Below are positions 1 to 7,731 of a stretch of DNA of 64,000 bases, piece by piece. The notes beneath the pieces were generated by a model, which searched no databases, had not been told where the DNA came from, and saw only the letters and a program-made list of their open reading frames with translations. Position 1 is the stretch's first letter, and each line of letters starts with the position of its first letter. The stretch is from Sphingobium bisphenolivorans (GTDB taxonomy: Bacteria; Pseudomonadota; Alphaproteobacteria; Sphingomonadales; Sphingomonadaceae): contig NZ_ASTG01000001.1 in assembly GCF_000412635.1 (NCBI RefSeq), positions 1 through 64,000 on the forward strand, in the 5' to 3' direction. The translations under genes were made by a program, and so were the position numbers.

Positions 1-126
1 TCAAGTCCCTCCTCCGCTACCATCATCTCCCTCACCTGCTAACCCAGTATGGCCTGGGACCGCTTTGCCGGAACGCCGCGCGGGGAGAGGCCGTTGCTGC
101 TCGATAGCAACAGCCGGGAGAAAGCC

Positions 127-396
127 ATGCTGAAATTCACCCCTCTGGCGGTCGCCGCCCTCGCTTTGATCGCCTGCGCGCCTTCCGATCAGGCGGATTC
201 CGGGGACTCGACCTTCGCGCCCAGCAACACGACCAGCGGCACCGTGCCTGACGGCATCCCCGGCGAAAGCGCCGGCAGCGCCAGAACAGACGGAGAGACG
301 AGCACCCGCGGCGCCGTCACCGCAGCCGACAGCCCGACCTCCGCCCCCGGCTCCTCAGCCACCGGATCGGCGGCGCAGGGCGGATCGGGACGCTAA
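127..396 (+). CDS. small lipoprotein, function unknown
   Basis: The 89-residue product begins with a lipoprotein signal peptide ending in the lipobox LIAC, so Cys17 is the likely lipidated residue. The rest is Ser/Thr/Gly/Ala-rich and looks disordered. An in-frame ATG at 49 would add 26 residues ahead of the signal peptide, so the ATG at 127, which puts the hydrophobic segment at the N-terminus, is preferred. It converges on gspO, whose stop lies 6 bases away. I recognise no family. Bases 1-126 hold no gene that I can support. Confidence 0.6.
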   Translation: MLKFTPLAVAALALIACAPSDQADSGDSTFAPSNTTSGTVPDGIPGESAGSARTDGETSTRGAVTAADSPTSAPGSSATGSAAQGGSGR

Positions 397-402
397 CATG
401 AT

Positions 403-1155
403 CTAACCGACGATCATCTGCGCCACCCACCATCCCGGGACTGCCGCAAGCGCCAGAAAGGTGCCAAGCGGCACCCGCGTTCCACCGTCAATCGATCTCC
501 CGGTCGCCAGAGCGCCCAGCACGGCCAACAACCCCAACGTCGTCGCCAGCAGCAGGATGAAGGGCAGCGCCTGCCAGCCGAACCATGCGCCCAGCGCGCC
601 CAGCAGCTTGGCATCGCCCAGCCCCAGCCCTTCACGCCCGCGCAAGCCGCGATAGCCGAGCGCCACCGCCAGCAGGCCGACATAGCCCGCGACCGCCCCG
701 ACCACCCGATCGATCATCACGGCGTCGGTCGACCACAAGCCGATCGTCAGCCCCATGAAGGCGAGCGGCAGCGTCAGCGCATCGGGCAGCCAGAAATGCC
801 GCTTGTCCAGCACCGCCAGCGTCAGCAGCAGCCAGCCGAGCAAGGCCCAGCCCACGCCGCCGAGATGGGGCGCGAAACCGACCGCCAGCGCACCGATGAT
901 CGCGCACGCCACCTCTACCCGACCATGCAGCGGATCGATCGCGCCGCCGCATGTCCGGCAGCGCCCCCGCTGCACCAACGCGCTCAGCAGCGGCACCAGA
1001 TCAAGCACGCCCAATACCCGCCCGCACCCGTCGCAGGCCGACCGCCCTCGCGCCATGCCGCGTCCTTCGGGCCAGCGCAGGATCAGCGTGGCGAGGAAGC
1101 TTCCGGCAACTGCTCCGAGGACGCCGCCGAAAATCGCGGCCAGCGGTTCGATCAC
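403..1155 (-). CDS. gspO: type II secretion prepilin peptidase GspO
   Basis: Inner-membrane aspartyl protease that cleaves and N-methylates the pseudopilins GspG-K. The 250-residue product has the N-terminal zinc tetracysteine arrangement (CDGC ... CRTC) of full-length bifunctional prepilin peptidases. It then has several hydrophobic helices carrying the two catalytic aspartate regions: one at VLDKRHFWLPD, the second in the GLGLGDAK (GxGD) motif. The GTG start shares a GTGA overlap with the gspN stop, which decides the start; a longer open frame upstream lies inside gspN. It is the last gene of the gsp operon. Confidence 0.93.
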   Translation of the reverse strand: MIEPLAAIFGGVLGAVAGSFLATLILRWPEGRGMARGRSACDGCGRVLGVLDLVPLLSALVQRGRCRTCGGAIDPLHGRVEVACAIIGALAVGFAPHLGGVGWALLGWLLLTLAVLDKRHFWLPDALTLPLAFMGLTIGLWSTDAVMIDRVVGAVAGYVGLLAVALGYRGLRGREGLGLGDAKLLGALGAWFGWQALPFILLLATTLGLLAVLGALATGRSIDGGTRVPLGTFLALAAVPGWWVAQMIVG

Positions 1156-1874
1156 AGCGTCCCTTCGACCTTCAGCACGCGCACGCCGCCCGCGTCGGCA
1201 AAGCCGGCCTTCGCCAGCGCGGCGCCCAACGCCGCGTCTGCCGTCTCGACCCGCATCTCGGCCACATAGCGGCCGGAACGCCAGATGCGCAGATTGACCT
1301 TCTCCATCCCCGACTGGCTGACCAGCGGGAGCAACAGCGCGTCGCCATCGCATGCCGCCACGCCGGACAGACCCTGCGTCAGGTTCAGCCCCGGAAACTG
1401 CCCGGCCATCTGCGCCCTTATCCGTCCCTCGGCATGGCCGCAGCGCTGGCCGGAGAAATAGGCGCTCACATCCTCCATCACCAGACTGCCGACCGGCAGG
1501 GGCGCGAAGGTCCGTCCCAGCGGCACCGCGCCGCTCACATCATCCACGCCGATTCGCCCGAAGCCGACCGTCAGCGCGCCGCTCAGGTCATCGGCCGCGC
1601 CGCTACGCCGCCAGATGTCGAAGCGCGCCCGCCCGACCAGCAACGACATCGGCGACAGGCCGGCGCGCACTGATCCCAGCGATGTGGTGCCCAGCATCAG
1701 CTGGTCGATGGAGCCGCTCCAAACCGTCCCGCGCACTTCCCGCGCCGCGACGCCCAGCCGCTCCAGCCCCGCCATGCCCAGCGCAATCCGCATCGGCATG
1801 AAGATCAGGAACCCAAGCGCGAAGACCGTAATCAACGCGACCCGTACCCGGCGCGACAGATGCAGCCCGCTCAC
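1152..1874 (-). CDS. gspN: type II secretion protein GspN
   Basis: A 240-residue protein with one N-terminal membrane segment (residues about 12-32) and a periplasmic remainder matching the GspN family, an accessory component present in only some T2SS operons. Its role in secretion is poorly defined. It starts with GTG in a GTGA overlap with gspM and ends in a GTGA overlap with gspO, so translational coupling is likely. Assignment rests on family-like sequence plus its exact position between gspM and gspO. Confidence 0.85.
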   Translation of the reverse strand: MSGLHLSRRVRVALITVFALGFLIFMPMRIALGMAGLERLGVAAREVRGTVWSGSIDQLMLGTTSLGSVRAGLSPMSLLVGRARFDIWRRSGAADDLSGALTVGFGRIGVDDVSGAVPLGRTFAPLPVGSLVMEDVSAYFSGQRCGHAEGRIRAQMAGQFPGLNLTQGLSGVAACDGDALLLPLVSQSGMEKVNLRIWRSGRYVAEMRVETADAALGAALAKAGFADAGGVRVLKVEGTL

Positions 1875-2356
1875 TGCCGCGCGCCCCGCACCAGCACCGC
1901 ATGAACCGACACGCTGCCTGCCGTGGGCGAGGGTCGCGCGCTCATCGTCTCCACCCGGACGCCCTGCGCCTCCAGCGCCGCCAGCCAGGAAAAGAGCGCC
2001 ACCGGCCGCACCGACGCCACCGCGATCTCCATCCGGTCGCTGCCCTGCGCCTGCGCCCGCTCCAGCGTCAGTCCCGCCTCACCAGCGCTCTGCCCGACGA
2101 ACTGCTCGACCGACGCCGACGGGCCGACAGCTGCCGAGCGAGGGAGCGACTTCAGCAGCTTCACCTTCATGCGGATCGCCGCGTTGCGATCCGTCGCCTC
2201 ACGCAAGGCGTCACGCGCCGACCGCTGCGCAGCCTCCAGCGGCCGGAATATGCCAAGCCACAGCACCACCACCGCGAGCAGCGCGAACATCACGCCCAGC
2301 ATCCATTGCTCGCGCGGCGACCGCTCGCCCCACATCGTCCTCAGCCTGTCCATCAT
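1871..2356 (-). CDS. gspM: type II secretion protein GspM
   Basis: Bitopic inner-membrane assembly-platform protein that pairs with GspL. The 161-residue product has a short cytoplasmic N-terminus (SPREQWML), one membrane helix at about residues 19-36, a coiled-coil-prone stretch and a periplasmic ferredoxin-like domain, which is the normal GspM layout and length. The ATG at 2356 is chosen because it forms an ATGA overlap with the gspL stop; a second ATG follows directly. A longer open frame upstream lies in gspL and is not used. Confidence 0.88.
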   Translation of the reverse strand: MMDRLRTMWGERSPREQWMLGVMFALLAVVVLWLGIFRPLEAAQRSARDALREATDRNAAIRMKVKLLKSLPRSAAVGPSASVEQFVGQSAGEAGLTLERAQAQGSDRMEIAVASVRPVALFSWLAALEAQGVRVETMSARPSPTAGSVSVHAVLVRGARQ

Positions 2357-3471
2357 GACCGCACCGTGATGTCCGCCAGCGTCCGCCCGCCCGGGTCCTG
2401 TGAGGGCGTCGCCGTGATCGTGAAGCCCGCCGCCTGCAGCGCGAGCAGAACCATGTTGATGTCGTCCGCCTTCGCTGCCGCCAGGGTCGCGCGGATCATC
2501 CCGTCGGGATCGCGCGACAGGGTGGTCAGCGATACGCCCGGCGCATCCTGCATCGCGCTCAGCAACCCGGCGACCGGCGCGGTGAAGGCGTAGCTTCCCG
2601 CGCCCCGCGCCGCGAGTTGCCGATCCATCTCCGCCTCGGCCTGGCCAAGGTCGGACGCGCCTGGCACCACCTGCTGCGCACGCGCCAGGCTGTCGGCGTC
2701 CAGGCTGTTCGCCGTCGCATGTTGGCGCACCATGCCGACGAGCGCGATAAGCAGGCTGACGAGCAGGATCAGCGCGCTCCATAATATGATCCGCTCCAGC
2801 GTCCGCTTGTCGAGCGAGCGCCGCACTCGTTTGGCGAAGTCGCCCTGCCGCATGTCGAGTGGCGGACGCTCCAGCGCGGCGATCGCGCGTGCATTGACTT
2901 CCTCCGCCGCGACATCGCGAACCACGGCATCGCCGATCAGCTCCGGCAGGGCAAGATCGCCGGCCAGCGCCATGTCCGCGCCGCGCAGCACCGTCTCGGC
3001 GCCGACAACCCCCCGGCCAAACCCGTCGGATATTTCGGGCAGCAGCAGCGCCGCCGGCACGATGATGTCGGGATCGAGCCCATGATGCTGCGCCCACAGC
3101 AGCCAATGCTGCATGTCCGCGCGCGCCCCGACCGCGATCAGGTGCGGACGCGCAGGGTCATCATTCTCATCGCTCGCGGCGAACAGCTGGTCGCCCGGCA
3201 CGATCGCACCGGCCAGCGCCAACAGCCGCGCCGCCGCCCGGCCCTGCCGCGCCGGCAATTCAGGATAGGACACCCAGTGCAGCGTCACCAGCGGCGCGGG
3301 CGGCACCAGCATCACCACGGCATCCTCGGGCAACGCCGCCAGCCCGCAGGCGGCGAGCCAATTGGCGCCCGCCCCGCTCTGCACCACCGCGCCATCCACC
3401 ACGCGCATCCACAGCGGCTCGGCCTCGGCCGCTTCGGGCAGGGCGACGATCAGCGCCTCGCTACGGCTCAC
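2353..3471 (-). CDS. gspL: type II secretion protein GspL
   Basis: Assembly-platform protein that links the GspE ATPase to the pseudopilus. The 372-residue product has an N-terminal cytoplasmic actin-like domain of about 230 residues, a single membrane helix (RIILWSALILLVSLLIALVG) and a C-terminal periplasmic domain that would contact GspM. The GTG at 3471 makes a GTGA overlap with the gspK stop, matching the junction style of the rest of the operon. Order and topology leave little doubt. Confidence 0.9.
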   Translation of the reverse strand: MSRSEALIVALPEAAEAEPLWMRVVDGAVVQSGAGANWLAACGLAALPEDAVVMLVPPAPLVTLHWVSYPELPARQGRAAARLLALAGAIVPGDQLFAASDENDDPARPHLIAVGARADMQHWLLWAQHHGLDPDIIVPAALLLPEISDGFGRGVVGAETVLRGADMALAGDLALPELIGDAVVRDVAAEEVNARAIAALERPPLDMRQGDFAKRVRRSLDKRTLERIILWSALILLVSLLIALVGMVRQHATANSLDADSLARAQQVVPGASDLGQAEAEMDRQLAARGAGSYAFTAPVAGLLSAMQDAPGVSLTTLSRDPDGMIRATLAAAKADDINMVLLALQAAGFTITATPSQDPGGRTLADITVRS

Positions 3472-4457
3472 GCCCCGCTCCCCCAGTTGCGCCGCACCAG
3501 CACCGCCGGGCTTTGCCGCGCGTCGATCAGCGCCCGCTCCACAATCTGGGTTCCCCCGACATCCACCGACACTTCCACCCCGAAAAATCCCGTCGTCAAT
3601 TTGACCTGCTGCCCGACTTCCTCCAGCGGACTGATCCCGCTGCTGGCGAGCGGAGCCCAGAATTGCACCGTGCTGCCGTAGCCCTCCGCCGGCCGCTGCG
3701 CCAGCAATTGCCGCGCCTGCGCGACGCTGATCTGCCCTTGCAACAGCATCGCGAACAAGGGCGCCTGATCGGGCAACAGCGTGTTGATGTTGATCGGCGA
3801 AAGATCTGCGGTCGGCAAAGCGCACGCCCACGGCCGCACCAGATCATAGATGGCCGGGCTGACGCCATGCACCGCCCGCAATTCGCTGGCATCGACCATG
3901 AAGCGGTTGGCCGTGCGATAGGGCCGCGCCGCCTGCGCATAGGTTTCGTCCTCCGCGCCGCCGGGCTGCGGCACGCTGTCCGTGTCGATCCAGTCCGCCA
4001 GCGACACCGCCGCGACCTGCGCCAGCCGGGCATCGACCCCCAGCGCCTGCAACAGCGCCTGGAACTGCGACACGCCCACGGGCCGCACCTTCAAATTGGC
4101 CTCATCATCGCCCGCGACCACGCTGTTCAGGTTGAAGCAGTTGCCGCCATCGGTCACCCGCGCGCTCGCCACGCCGCCCGGCACCGCGATCGGCTGGGGC
4201 GTGCCCATCCAGTTGCCCGCCAGCGTCGTCTTGCCGGGGTTCGCCGCCACCAGATCGTCGATCTTCAACCGCGCGACCTCAGCACCCGCATCGGCGAAGG
4301 CGCGCGCCTGATCGACCGCGCCGCCATTACCCGCCATCCGCGTCGCCAGCGCCAGCCGCTCCAGCGCGGTGGAGGCGACGACCGCCATCACCGCCACCAG
4401 CAGCAGCACCGTCAATAGCGCAGCGCCCTGCTCTCCGGCCTTGCGTGGATCAGCCAC
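3468..4457 (-). CDS. gspK: minor pseudopilin GspK
   Basis: Large minor pseudopilin thought to cap the pseudopilus tip. The 329-residue product has a prepilin-type N-terminus (GEQGAALLTVLLLVAVMAVV) that lacks the Glu at +5 found in other pseudopilins, a known GspK trait, followed by the large alpha-helical insertion domain typical of the family. The GTG at 4457 overlaps the end of gspJ by 8 bases and gives a leader of only about ten residues. An upstream frame would add 15 residues of gspJ shadow. Confidence 0.92.
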   Translation of the reverse strand: MADPRKAGEQGAALLTVLLLVAVMAVVASTALERLALATRMAGNGGAVDQARAFADAGAEVARLKIDDLVAANPGKTTLAGNWMGTPQPIAVPGGVASARVTDGGNCFNLNSVVAGDDEANLKVRPVGVSQFQALLQALGVDARLAQVAAVSLADWIDTDSVPQPGGAEDETYAQAARPYRTANRFMVDASELRAVHGVSPAIYDLVRPWACALPTADLSPININTLLPDQAPLFAMLLQGQISVAQARQLLAQRPAEGYGSTVQFWAPLASSGISPLEEVGQQVKLTTGFFGVEVSVDVGGTQIVERALIDARQSPAVLVRRNWGSGA

Positions 4458-5139
4458 CCGCCGCCTCCCCTGACAGCTGCTCCGCAGGCCCCGGCCCGAC
4501 AAGGAAGCGCAGCGTCACGGCCGGCTCGCCCGTGCGCGTGAGCGTCAACTCAACGGCGCGCGGCATCAGGTCCGGCTGCGTCGGCGCCCACTCTTCGCGC
4601 CACTCGCCCCTGCCGTCGCGAAAGCGCAAGGCGACATCCTCGACATTCTCCAGCAGCGCCGCCGGTTCATCGCCCGCCGCACCATCGACCTGCGCATAGG
4701 TGCGCCGCTCCAGCCTGCCCTGCCGCACCCAATATTCGACCTTCTGCAAGGACGGCCGCTGCAGATCGCCCAGATTATCCCAGCCGCCCCGCACGAACTG
4801 GAGCACGGGCACCGCTTCGCCCTCGCTATGCGACCAGAAAGCCGGCGCCAGCGTACCCGCCTCCGTCCGGCTGATGCGCGGCACCGCTTGCCCCAGGTCC
4901 GCCGCCAGCGCGCCGCTCGCCCGCTGCACCGCCGCCATGTCGTCCAGCCGTTCTTTGACCTGCGCCTGCGCCGACACGCTGTTCCCCAGCAGCAGCACGC
5001 CCGCCCCTGCCAGCATCGCAAAGATCATCAGCGCGACCAGCAGTTCGATCAGCGTGAAGCCGCTCTGCCCGGGCCCGCGCTTGCGCCCCTCCCCACCCCC
5101 GTTCCTTTTGAACGGCTGTCGAATAAGGACGCGCATCAC
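4450..5139 (-). CDS. gspJ: minor pseudopilin GspJ
   Basis: Minor pseudopilin of the GspI-J-K tip complex. The prepilin motif SGFTLIELLVALMIF is clear, but the leader before the cleavage Gly is about 27 residues, long for this family. It is encoded by GC-rich DNA that resembles intergenic repeat sequence (a short hairpin around CCGTTCAAAAGGAACGG). The GTG at 5139 overlaps the gspI stop (GTGA) and is followed immediately by ATG; no nearer in-frame start codon exists before the motif. Product 229 residues. Confidence 0.92.
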   Translation of the reverse strand: MMRVLIRQPFKRNGGGEGRKRGPGQSGFTLIELLVALMIFAMLAGAGVLLLGNSVSAQAQVKERLDDMAAVQRASGALAADLGQAVPRISRTEAGTLAPAFWSHSEGEAVPVLQFVRGGWDNLGDLQRPSLQKVEYWVRQGRLERRTYAQVDGAAGDEPAALLENVEDVALRFRDGRGEWREEWAPTQPDLMPRAVELTLTRTGEPAVTLRFLVGPGPAEQLSGEAAGG

Positions 5140-5498
5140 TGCACCGCCCGCACAAAGCTCAGCACGACCGGCGATGATCCCGCCTGCCCGTCGACGGTCA
5201 GGTTGACCTGCAACAACCGCTTGTCGTCAGTCGCCTTGACCTCCCGGCTCCAGTGCCAGTGCCGCCCGCCATTCTCCACCTCGCCCTGCGCGGTCCCTGA
5301 CGCGGGCGGTGAGGGATCGGTCTGCACCTCCACCATCATGTTGCGCGCGACAATCTGCGCCATCGCCTTGCTGTCGAGATCGGCGGCCGTATGCAGCGTC
5401 ACCCCCTGCAACCGCACCAGCGCCAGCGCGGCGAGGCTGAACACCGCCAGCGCGACCAGCATTTCCAGCAGCGTAAAGCCCGCCTCGCGCCTAGCCAC
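5136..5498 (-). CDS. gspI: minor pseudopilin GspI
   Basis: Minor pseudopilin, 120 residues, the usual GspI size. The leader is short (MARREAG) and is followed by the methylation/cleavage motif FTLLEMLVALAVFSLAALAL with Glu at +5. The GTG start lies just past the end of gspH with an 8-base overlap. It would nucleate the tip complex with GspJ and GspK after processing by GspO. Confidence 0.92.
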   Translation of the reverse strand: MARREAGFTLLEMLVALAVFSLAALALVRLQGVTLHTAADLDSKAMAQIVARNMMVEVQTDPSPPASGTAQGEVENGGRHWHWSREVKATDDKRLLQVNLTVDGQAGSSPVVLSFVRAVQ

Positions 5499-5934
5499 CG
5501 ACGAGAACCTTTCCTGTCATATCGACGATGATAGAAACCCGCTCACCCTCGCGCGCCAGCGTCACCGTCATCGGATCGGTCGGCAGACCCGTGCCGTCGA
5601 AGCCGATCTGCTGCCGGCCGTCCTTACCCACCAGCGCCCGCGTGCCGCCCTTCCAGTTCGTGGTCACGAAGGGCTTGTCCTCCAACGGCGCCCACTTGCC
5701 GCCCTCACGGCGCTGAAAGCCATAGCCCGACGCCGACACCCAGAGCCCCATCGGCCGCGCGGTGACGACCGCTTCGTCGCGCGCGGCGGCAACGCGCGCG
5801 GCGAAGCGGTCGGCATCCTCGACCACCCGCCCTCGCGGATCGGGGATCGCCAGCACTACGGCAGCGGAAATGAAGCCGATGATCGTCAGCACGACCATCA
5901 GCTCTATGAGCGTAAACCCCTCCTCGGGAAGCAC
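5491..5934 (-). CDS. gspH: minor pseudopilin GspH
   Basis: Minor pseudopilin connecting the tip complex to the GspG shaft. It has the motif EEGFTLIELMVVLTIIGFISAAVV followed by a beta-rich globular domain with the Gly-rich GspH C-terminus; 147 residues from this start. I chose the GTG at 5934 because a strong Shine-Dalgarno (GGGGGGAGGG) sits just before it and the leader becomes six residues. An in-frame ATG at 6003 exists but overlaps the end of gspG and gives a 28-residue leader. Confidence 0.88.
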   Translation of the reverse strand: MLPEEGFTLIELMVVLTIIGFISAAVVLAIPDPRGRVVEDADRFAARVAAARDEAVVTARPMGLWVSASGYGFQRREGGKWAPLEDKPFVTTNWKGGTRALVGKDGRQQIGFDGTGLPTDPMTVTLAREGERVSIIVDMTGKVLVGG

Positions 5935-5974
5935 CGCCCTCCCCCCTTTCGGGCTGAACGGAAGGAGCTGCCGA

Positions 5975-6502
5975 TCAAAGCTCGCTGGAATAAATATCCG
6001 CATTCTCGCTCTCGCCGCCCGGCTGGCCGTCCGCGCCCAGCGAACCGATGTCGAACGCGCCCTTCTTCCCCGGCACGGTATAGCTATAGGCGCGCCCCCA
6101 CGGATCGTTGGGCAGCTTCTTGATATAGCCCCCGCGCCGATAGCGCTGCGGCTGCGCCAGCGTTGCCGGCGGGTTGATCAATGCCTGCAAACCGTCGGCC
6201 GCCGACGGATAGGTCAGGTTGTCGAGCCGATATTGTTCCAGCGCCTGCTCGATCGTGGCGATGTCCGCCTTCGCCTTCTCGACGCGCGCCGTGTCAGTCG
6301 CGGGAATGACGTTGATCGCCACGATCGTCGCCAACAGCCCGATGATGACGATGACGACCATCAGCTCGACGAGGGTGAACCCACTTTCTCCATCGTCATC
6401 CCCGCGCAGGCGGGGATCCATCTCCCGCCAGAAGCGCCAGGCGAAACGTTCAGGAGATGAATTCCCGCCTTCGCGAGAATGACGGCAGAGAAAATCGAAC
6501 AT
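5975..6502 (-). CDS. gspG: major pseudopilin GspG with REP-derived leader
   Basis: Major pseudopilin, the shaft subunit of the T2SS pseudopilus. The mature part is orthodox: FTLVELMVVIVIIGLLATIV, then the KADIATIEQALEQYRLDN helix and the C-terminal GYIKKLPNDPWGRAY and calcium-loop region. The oddity is the leader: from the ATG at 6502, which has a good GGAG site 7 bases upstream, it is 41 residues instead of the usual 5-10. It is encoded by a palindromic repeat whose translation gives HSREGGNSS and MDPRLRGDDD. An internal ATG at 6421 would shorten the leader to 14 residues but lacks a spaced ribosome site. Confidence 0.92.
   Translation of the reverse strand: MFDFLCRHSREGGNSSPERFAWRFWREMDPRLRGDDDGESGFTLVELMVVIVIIGLLATIVAINVIPATDTARVEKAKADIATIEQALEQYRLDNLTYPSAADGLQALINPPATLAQPQRYRRGGYIKKLPNDPWGRAYSYTVPGKKGAFDIGSLGADGQPGGESENADIYSSEL
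6395..6483. repeat. REP-type palindromic element inside gspG
   Basis: About 89 bases bounded by GTCATCCCCGC and its inverted partner GAGAATGAC. It contains two stem-loops, CCCCGCGCAGGCGGGG on the left and TTCCCGCCTTCGCGAGAA on the right. It belongs to the same type as the element inside uvrA at 33112. It lies wholly within the translated leader of gspG and keeps the frame open. Confidence 0.8.
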
Positions 6503-6513
6503 ACTCAACTCCT

Positions 6514-7731
6514 TCACGCCCCCGTCAGGCTCTGCAATTGCAGGATGGGCAGCAGGATGGACAAGATGATGACGGCGACGATGCCGCCCATGGCGATGAT
6601 GATCACCGGCTCCAGCATGGCCAGCGCGGTGGAGGTGAAACTGTCGAACTCCCGCTCCAGATAATCCGCCGCCCGCTCCAGCATGGTGTCGAGCCGCCCC
6701 GCGCTCTCCCCACTCGCGGCCAGATAGACCAGCAGCGGCGGAAACACGCCCGCCCGCCGCAGCGCCGCCGACAGGCTGCCACCGCCGCGAATGGCCTCGA
6801 CAATCTCTTCCGAAGCCTGCCGCAGCACCCGATTGTGCACGGTCTGGGTGGTGAGCGCCAAGCCCTCCATCAGCGGCAGCCGGCTCGCCACCATGGTCGA
6901 GAGCGTCCGCGCCATCCGGGCTGCATGCAGGTCGCGGATCAGCCGCCCCAGCAGCGGCAGCCGCAGCAGCATGCCATCGAAGCGATAGCGAAAGCTGTCC
7001 ACCTTCATCGCGCGCCAGAAGCCGAATGCGCCAAGCCCGATCAGCACCAGCAACAGCCACCAATAGCCAGCCAGAAAAGCCGAAAGCCCCATCACCATCC
7101 GCGTCAGCAGCGGCAGTTGCTGCCCTACTGTGTCGAACTGCTCGACGACCTTCGGCACGACGAAGATCATCAGCGCCGCCACCACGCAAACGGCAAAGGC
7201 CGCCAGCACGCTGGGATAGGCGATAGCGGTCAGCACCTTCGACCGAATGACCGCCTGCCGCTCCATCAGTTCGGAAAGCCGCTCCATGATAGTCGGCAGG
7301 CTGCCCGAACTCTCGCCCGCCGACACCATCGCCCGATAGAGCGCCGGAAAGCTTTTCGGCTCCGCACCCAGCGCGTCGGCCAGCCGCCGCCCCTCCAGCA
7401 CGCCGGAGTGCACCTTGCCCACGATCGCCCGCACATGATCCTGCTCGCTCTGCCGCCCGATCGTGCGCAGCGATTCCTCCAGCGGGCTCACCTGGATCAG
7501 CGTGGACAACTGCCGGGTGAACAGCGTCAATTCCTTGGCCGACAGGCGCGGCGACCGCAACGACAGCCCCGCCCGCTTGCGCGCCGTCTCGACCGCGCCC
7601 GGCTCGATCCGCACGATGAACAGCTTGCGCGCGTCCAGTCGGGCGCGCGCATCCTCCACCGTCTCGGCCTTGACCGATCCCTTGCGCTCGCGGCCGGCCG
7701 GATCGATGGCGATATAGTCATACTCAGCCAT
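6514..7731 (-). CDS. gspF: type II secretion inner-membrane protein GspF
   Basis: Polytopic platform protein that binds GspE and GspL. The 405-residue product shows two tandem T2SSF domains, each with the conserved helix bundle (LFTRQLSTLIQVSPLEESL in the first, MARTLSTMVASRLPLMEGL in the second) and three predicted membrane segments. The ATG at 7731 gives the canonical MAEYDYIAID start and overlaps the gspE stop by 8 bases. The normal family length is about 400. Confidence 0.95.
   Translation of the reverse strand: MAEYDYIAIDPAGRERKGSVKAETVEDARARLDARKLFIVRIEPGAVETARKRAGLSLRSPRLSAKELTLFTRQLSTLIQVSPLEESLRTIGRQSEQDHVRAIVGKVHSGVLEGRRLADALGAEPKSFPALYRAMVSAGESSGSLPTIMERLSELMERQAVIRSKVLTAIAYPSVLAAFAVCVVAALMIFVVPKVVEQFDTVGQQLPLLTRMVMGLSAFLAGYWWLLLVLIGLGAFGFWRAMKVDSFRYRFDGMLLRLPLLGRLIRDLHAARMARTLSTMVASRLPLMEGLALTTQTVHNRVLRQASEEIVEAIRGGGSLSAALRRAGVFPPLLVYLAASGESAGRLDTMLERAADYLEREFDSFTSTALAMLEPVIIIAMGGIVAVIILSILLPILQLQSLTGA

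Noticed and set aside
751..1800. Long plus-strand open frames opposite gspO, gspN and other gsp genes
   Set aside because: They are high-GC shadows with Arg/Ala/Pro-rich composition, no ribosome sites and no motifs; the gsp genes on the other strand account for the sequence.
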